This document shows positions 60,345 through 64,000 of a stretch of 64,000 nt of DNA, one piece after another. This DNA comes from CAIWHR01 sp963709525 (GTDB lineage Bacteria > Pseudomonadota > Gammaproteobacteria > Burkholderiales > Casimicrobiaceae). The stretch spans positions 96,488 to 160,487 of the forward strand of contig CAVPXB010000005.1 in assembly GCA_963709525.1 (NCBI GenBank), written 5' to 3'. The notes beneath the pieces were generated by a model. That model had not been told where the DNA came from and did no database searches. It was given only the letters and a program-made list of their open reading frames with translations. Positions within the stretch are counted from its first letter, which is position 1. The number at the start of each line of letters is the position of its first letter. A program made the position numbers and the translations under genes.

Positions 60345-61814
60345 GCGACCTCCTCGAACGAAAGGCTCAGCACGCGCTCCTCGCTCAATTCGCCGCGCGC
60401 GATCTCGCCCACGACGTGGCCGTTGCGGAACACGTAGACGCGATCGCAGTGATAGAGCTCGTCGAACTCGGTCGTGTACCAGATGAAGCTGCGCCCGCCC
60501 TGCACCTCGGCGGCGATGAGTTCGTAGACGTCATGTTTGGTGCCCACATCGACACCGCGCATCGGGTCGTCCATCAGGATGATCTTTGCCGGCGACGCCA
60601 GCGCGCGCGCGAACAGGACTTTCTGCTGATTGCCGCCGGACAGCGACATGATGGGCAAGCCCGACGTCCGGTGTCACCACGCCGAGGCTGCTTGCTCCAG
60701 CGATTCACTTCGCGACGCTCGGCGGACAGATCGATCAGGCCCCGCCGTCGCAAATGCGTCAGTGAACCCACGCTCATGTTGCGCTCGATCGACCAGAGCG
60801 GGAATACGCCGTCGGCCTGCCGATCACCGGCGACGAAGGCCGCCGGCACCGTTACCTCGAGTTCGCGGTCGGGCAGCCCGTCGGCGGCATCGCGGAGTCG
60901 CACCAGGAGGTCGGTCTGCCCGTGGCCCGCCAGGCCCGCGAGGCCGATCACCTCGCCGCGGCGCACATGCAGTCCCGGATGGCCGCCTGCGTCGCCTGGA
61001 CGACAATTTCCGCCGCCGTGCCGGACGTGGCGCGACCGGGTCCGGCCGCGCTCGCGCCCTGCTCGTCCTGCCCCATCGCCGCGACCAGGCGTTCGCGGTC
61101 GGTCTCGTGGGTCGCGACCGAGTCCACGACTGCGCCATCGCGCATCACCACGACACGGTCGGCAACGTCGAAGATCTCGCGCAACTTGTGCGTGATCAGC
61201 ACGCAGGTCCCGCCCTCGGTGACGAAATCGCGGATATAGGCCAACAGCTGGTGGCTGGCGCGACTGTCCAGCGACGATGTCGGTTCGTCGAGGATCATCA
61301 CGTCCAGCGGCTGCTGGCCGCGCGTGAAGGCGCGCGCGATTTCTACGACCTGCCGCTGGCCGATCGGCAGATCGGCGATGACGTGGTCGGGTCGCAGCCC
61401 ATGGCCGGGAAATATGCGGTCCAGCGTGCCCATCAGCACCGCGCCGGCGCGTTTGCGCCAGCCCAGACCGCCCCGGGCGGGCTGAGCGAGGTGCATGTTC
61501 TCGGCCAGCGTGAGGTTGGGACACAGCGAAAGTTCCTGGAATACCCGTCGCACGCCCAGGCGCTGCGCCTCGCGGACGTCCCAATGTGACGTGACCGGGC
61601 CGCCACCCACGACCAGTTCGCCTTCGTCGGGCGCCAGCGTGCCGCACAGGATGTTCATCAGCGTGGACTTGCCGGCGCCGTTGTGTCCGACGATGCCGAC
61701 GCTTTCGCCGCGCCGCAGATCCAGGTTCGCCTTGCGCAACGCCTGCACGGCACCAAATGACTTGCCGATGTCAATGGCCCGAACCAGCGGCTCGGTGTCC
61801 GATCGGGTATCCAA
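60341..61814 (-). CDS. Sugar ABC transporter ATP-binding protein, two ATPase domains (several frameshifts)
   Basis: About 490 residues of an RbsA/MglA-type double ATPase. The first domain is intact: Walker A GHNGAGKS, Q-loop, LPIGQRQ signature, VMILDEPTSS Walker B and THK switch. After a shift near 60975 comes GEVIGLAGLAGHGQTDLLVR (second Walker A, degenerate as in this family), and after shifts near 60685 and 60660 LSGGNQQKVLFARAL and ILMDDPMRGVDVG. It drives import of a pentose or other sugar. Such clean restoration implies sequence errors. Confidence 0.85.
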
Positions 61815-61930
61815 GAAAGTAAATCCTCAACTGCGTGTCCATGACGTGCTCGACGCCGCGCACCGGGCACACGATTGCAGCAGCGGGACGCCGGATGCGG
61901 AAAATTCCGATGCCCCGCAGCCGCGGATCA

Positions 61931-62952
61931 CTATTTTGCTTTGGCGATGAAGTCGATCACTTCCTTTTGCGAATACTCGACGTTGACGACACCACCAGGC
62001 TCGGTGCTCTTCAACGCCGCGTCCAGCGTCTTCTGCGTGACAGTGCTGATCGGCAGGGTCATTTCCTTGGGCACCTTGGCGCCGGAGAGCACCTGCTGCG
62101 CGACCCAGAACGCGAACGTCGACGACCCGGCGCGATCGACGCCGACATGGTCTCGTAGCGATTGGCATCGCGCTGTTCCTTCCACCATACCAGTTCGTCG
62201 TGGCGATTGCCGAGGAAGATCACCGGCGTCGGCCGTCCCGCAGCCTTGAAGGCCTGGGCGGCGCCATAGCCGTCGCCTCCTTGCGTGGCGACGACCGTGA
62301 CCGGCGGGAGCGTCGACAGGATGCCCGCGACCTCCTTCTGGGCCACGGTTTGCGTCCAGTTGCCGTGGACCGAGCCGACGATCTTGAATGCGGATGCCTC
62401 TTGACGCCGTTAGCGTGCCCTGGTGGATCTCGTCGTCGACGAACACGCCGGCGAGGCCGCGCACTTCGAGCAGGTTGCCCTTGAGGCCGCGGCTGGCGAA
62501 GTAGTCGATCTGCATCTCGCCCAACTGCTTGAAGTCGACCGCGATTCGATAGGCGCAGGGCTCGGTGACGATGCCGTCGAACGAGACCACCACGATTCCC
62601 GCATCGCAGGCCTTCTTCACCGCGCCGTTGAGCGCCGTGGGCGACGCCGCATTGAGAACGATGGCATCGAAGCCCTGCAAGATCATGTTCTGGATCTGGG
62701 CCGCCTGTTCGGTAGCCTGGTTCTCGGCGGTCGTGAAACTCGAGGACTGGCGACCACGCCTTTGGCCACCGCGTCCTTGGTGACCTTGTCCCAACTCTTC
62801 AGCATCGCCTGCCGCCAGGAATTGCCAGCGTAGTTGTTGGAAAGGGCGATCTTCTTTTTTGCGGTGTCTGCAGCCATCGCGGAACCCTGCGCGGCCACGA
62901 CCAGAAGCAGCGCTGCGACCAACATCGTCGGTTTCAATCCGTGCTTATTCAT
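61931..62952 (-). CDS. Sugar ABC transporter substrate-binding protein (frameshifts)
   Basis: About 340 residues of a RbsB/periplasmic-binding-protein-like receptor. Start at 62952: signal peptide ending AMAA, mature IALSNNYAGNSWRQAMLKSW. In later frames: FTTAENQATEQAAQIQNMIL, VLNAASPTALNGAVKKACDA, VVVSFDGIVTEPCAYRIAVD, FVDDEIHQGTLTA, VTVVATQGGDGYGAAQAFKA, VLSGAKVPKEMTLPI and the end YSQKEVIDFIAKAK. Shifts near 62755, 62405 and 62150. It captures the sugar in the periplasm. A LysR gene is divergent, so it is the likely regulator of this operon. Confidence 0.82.
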
Positions 62953-63251
62953 TTCATCTCCTTGGCGTTGGGTTCACTGCCCGAACCGTTGCCTCTCCTC
63001 AGATAGCCCTTTCGGTGCCGCGCCCTCTCGGGCGGTCGCCGCCGGTGCAGTGCCGGCAAAGCGCCGCACCAGAGCCGAAAATTTTGTCCGACCGATGACT
63101 CTATGGCAACCCGATGCCTACGCCAATGCGGGCATAGGGCCATTTTACGGCCGGCAGCCATGCTAAGGTGACGAGCAATAACTTTCTAATACTATTTTTC
63201 GCATGATAGATATCATTAATCGTATCCATTGTCGCCGATCTTGAGGTTCTC
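62953..63251. other. Divergent intergenic region between the ABC operon and LysR
   Basis: Contains the promoters of both directions. An AT-rich patch at 63180-63225 (CTTTCTAATACTATTTTTCG) stands out from the GC-rich surroundings and holds the LysR-type palindrome at 63203. No gene is seen; a short minus ORF there has no support. Confidence 0.6.
63203..63216. promoter_or_regulatory. Candidate LysR operator
   Basis: ATGAT-AGAT-ATCAT, five-base perfect arms, in the AT-rich patch 36 bases upstream of the LysR start and about 250 bases upstream of the binding-protein gene. It fits the T-N11-A style of LysR recognition sites and suggests autoregulation and control of the ABC operon. Confidence 0.45.
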
Positions 63252-64000
63252 TTGGCTACCGCTTACTCGAACTGGTTCATCCGGTCGCGCCTGAAGACCC
63301 GGCAACTCGTGCTTCTGGTCGGGCTCGACGAGGAGCGCAACATCCATCGCGCGGCAGAAGCGCTGGGCATGACGCAGCCCGGCGCTTCCAAGCTGCTCCG
63401 GGAGTTGGAGGACATGCTCGGCGTAGCGCTCTTCGAGCGGTTGCCGCGGGGCATCCGGCCCACCTGGAGGTGGATCATGACCCGCCACGCGCGCATGGTG
63501 CTTTCGAGTCTCAGCCAGGCGCAAGAGGAAATCCTGGCGCTCAAGTCAGGTTTGACCGGACAGGTCAACCTCGGTGTCATCCTGGGTCCCAGCACCACGC
63601 TGGTCCCGCGGACGATCATCCGGATCAAGCAGAGTTTCCCGGACGTCCAGATTCACGTCGTCATCGAAACCAGCGACGTGCTTCACCAGCGTCTGCATCA
63701 GGGAGCCCTCGACATACTGGTCGCACGGCTGTTCGAACGGCACGACAAGAGCCGCCTCGACTACCAGCCACTGACCCGCGAAGCGGTGTCGCTGGTGGTG
63801 CGCGTGGATCATTCCTTACGGCAGCGTGCGCCTGCCCCGGCCCTGCGCGACCTGATGCCGCTGGCCTGGATACTCCCGCTGTCGGGCAGCGTACTGCGCC
63901 ACCGCTTCGACATGATGTGCCGCCAGGCGGGCCTGGAGCCTCCCAGGAATACCGTCGAGACGGTGGCGCTCCCAATGATCACGAGCCTGCTCCAGCAATC
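63252..64000 (+). CDS. LysR-family regulator (partial, runs off the window)
   Basis: About 249 codons from TTG 63252 to the window edge without a stop. The N-terminal helix-turn-helix reads NIHRAAEALGMTQPGASKLL and RELEDMLGVALFERLPRGIRP, and the start of the effector domain (GQVNLGVILGPSTTLVPRTI) follows. TTG is preceded by GAGG and gives the normal LysR start length (about 20 residues before the HTH); no ATG fits. It is divergent from the sugar ABC operon and probably controls it. Confidence 0.85.
   Translation, partial: MATAYSNWFIRSRLKTRQLVLLVGLDEERNIHRAAEALGMTQPGASKLLRELEDMLGVALFERLPRGIRPTWRWIMTRHARMVLSSLSQAQEEILALKSGLTGQVNLGVILGPSTTLVPRTIIRIKQSFPDVQIHVVIETSDVLHQRLHQGALDILVARLFERHDKSRLDYQPLTREAVSLVVRVDHSLRQRAPAPALRDLMPLAWILPLSGSVLRHRFDMMCRQAGLEPPRNTVETVALPMITSLLQQ

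Noticed and set aside
1..64000. rRNA, tRNA, phage integration sites or insertion-sequence transposases
   Set aside because: Read through for typical sequences and ORFs; none found that I could support.

Overview
The window is high-GC, densely coded DNA that looks like a betaproteobacterium of the Burkholderiales type. The evidence is the order RNase II-like gene, tonB-like gene, aroE, mtgA; a tripartite tricarboxylate (TctABC) system with a Bug-type binding protein; msrPQ; and a PHB-depolymerase-like esterase. No rRNA, tRNA, CRISPR array or transposase was seen.

Layout. 0-7.5 kb: two uncharacterised proteins, a 5'-nucleotidase, then a tungstate/molybdate island (tupB-tupC-tupA, a Mop protein, a small DUF2249-like protein) facing a ModE-like regulator. 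7.4-14.4 kb: aldo/keto reductase and the two halves of a QuiC-type 3-dehydroshikimate dehydratase as separate coupled genes, then a MaoC-like gene, a VOC protein, a truncated panE, an MHS-family transporter and an AraC regulator. 14.5-16.8 kb: a Tat-exported lipoprotein joining S-layer-homology-like and metallo-beta-lactamase domains. 17-30 kb: a TRAP transporter with its TetR regulator, a divergent AroE-like dehydrogenase, an MFS transporter, two SDRs, a TIM-barrel isomerase, an old-yellow-enzyme-type reductase with a GntR regulator, and a TauE/SafE permease. 30-41 kb: two type I dehydroquinase paralogues, a TIM-barrel isomerase, a ThDP enzyme, a CoA-acylating aldehyde dehydrogenase, TctABC and an IclR regulator. 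41-51 kb: housekeeping block (RNase II-like, TonB-like, aroE, mtgA, mgtE, ECF sigma/anti-sigma, msrPQ). 51-64 kb: PLP aldolase-like enzyme, a wrecked TPR regulator, VOC protein, esterase, PIN/RHH toxin-antitoxin pair, and a sugar ABC transporter with an SMP-30 lactonase and a divergent LysR regulator that runs off the end.

Working together. From 7.4 to 41 kb the recurring theme is hydroaromatic (quinate/shikimate-like) or other carbocyclic acid catabolism: four uptake systems (MHS, MFS, TRAP, TctABC), two DHQ-dehydratase folds, an AroE fold, QuiC halves, three xylose-isomerase-like TIM barrels and several local regulators. Two of the shikimate-type enzymes have lost residues that define the family chemistry: one AroD has Met at the Schiff-base Lys position and the AroE-like protein lacks both substrate-binding Ser residues. 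A ThDP enzyme next to a CoA-acylating aldehyde dehydrogenase is not part of any known quinate route. I infer a modified pathway, possibly one that opens a carbocyclic ring without aromatising it.

Two cautions. At least twelve genes carry single-base frameshifts, concentrated at 17.2-20.0 kb, 52.7-54.5 kb and 60-63 kb; most look like sequence errors rather than decay. Small repeat elements sharing the end TTGATCCGGCA are scattered through the window and often sit exactly at gene 3' ends, supplying the stop codon.
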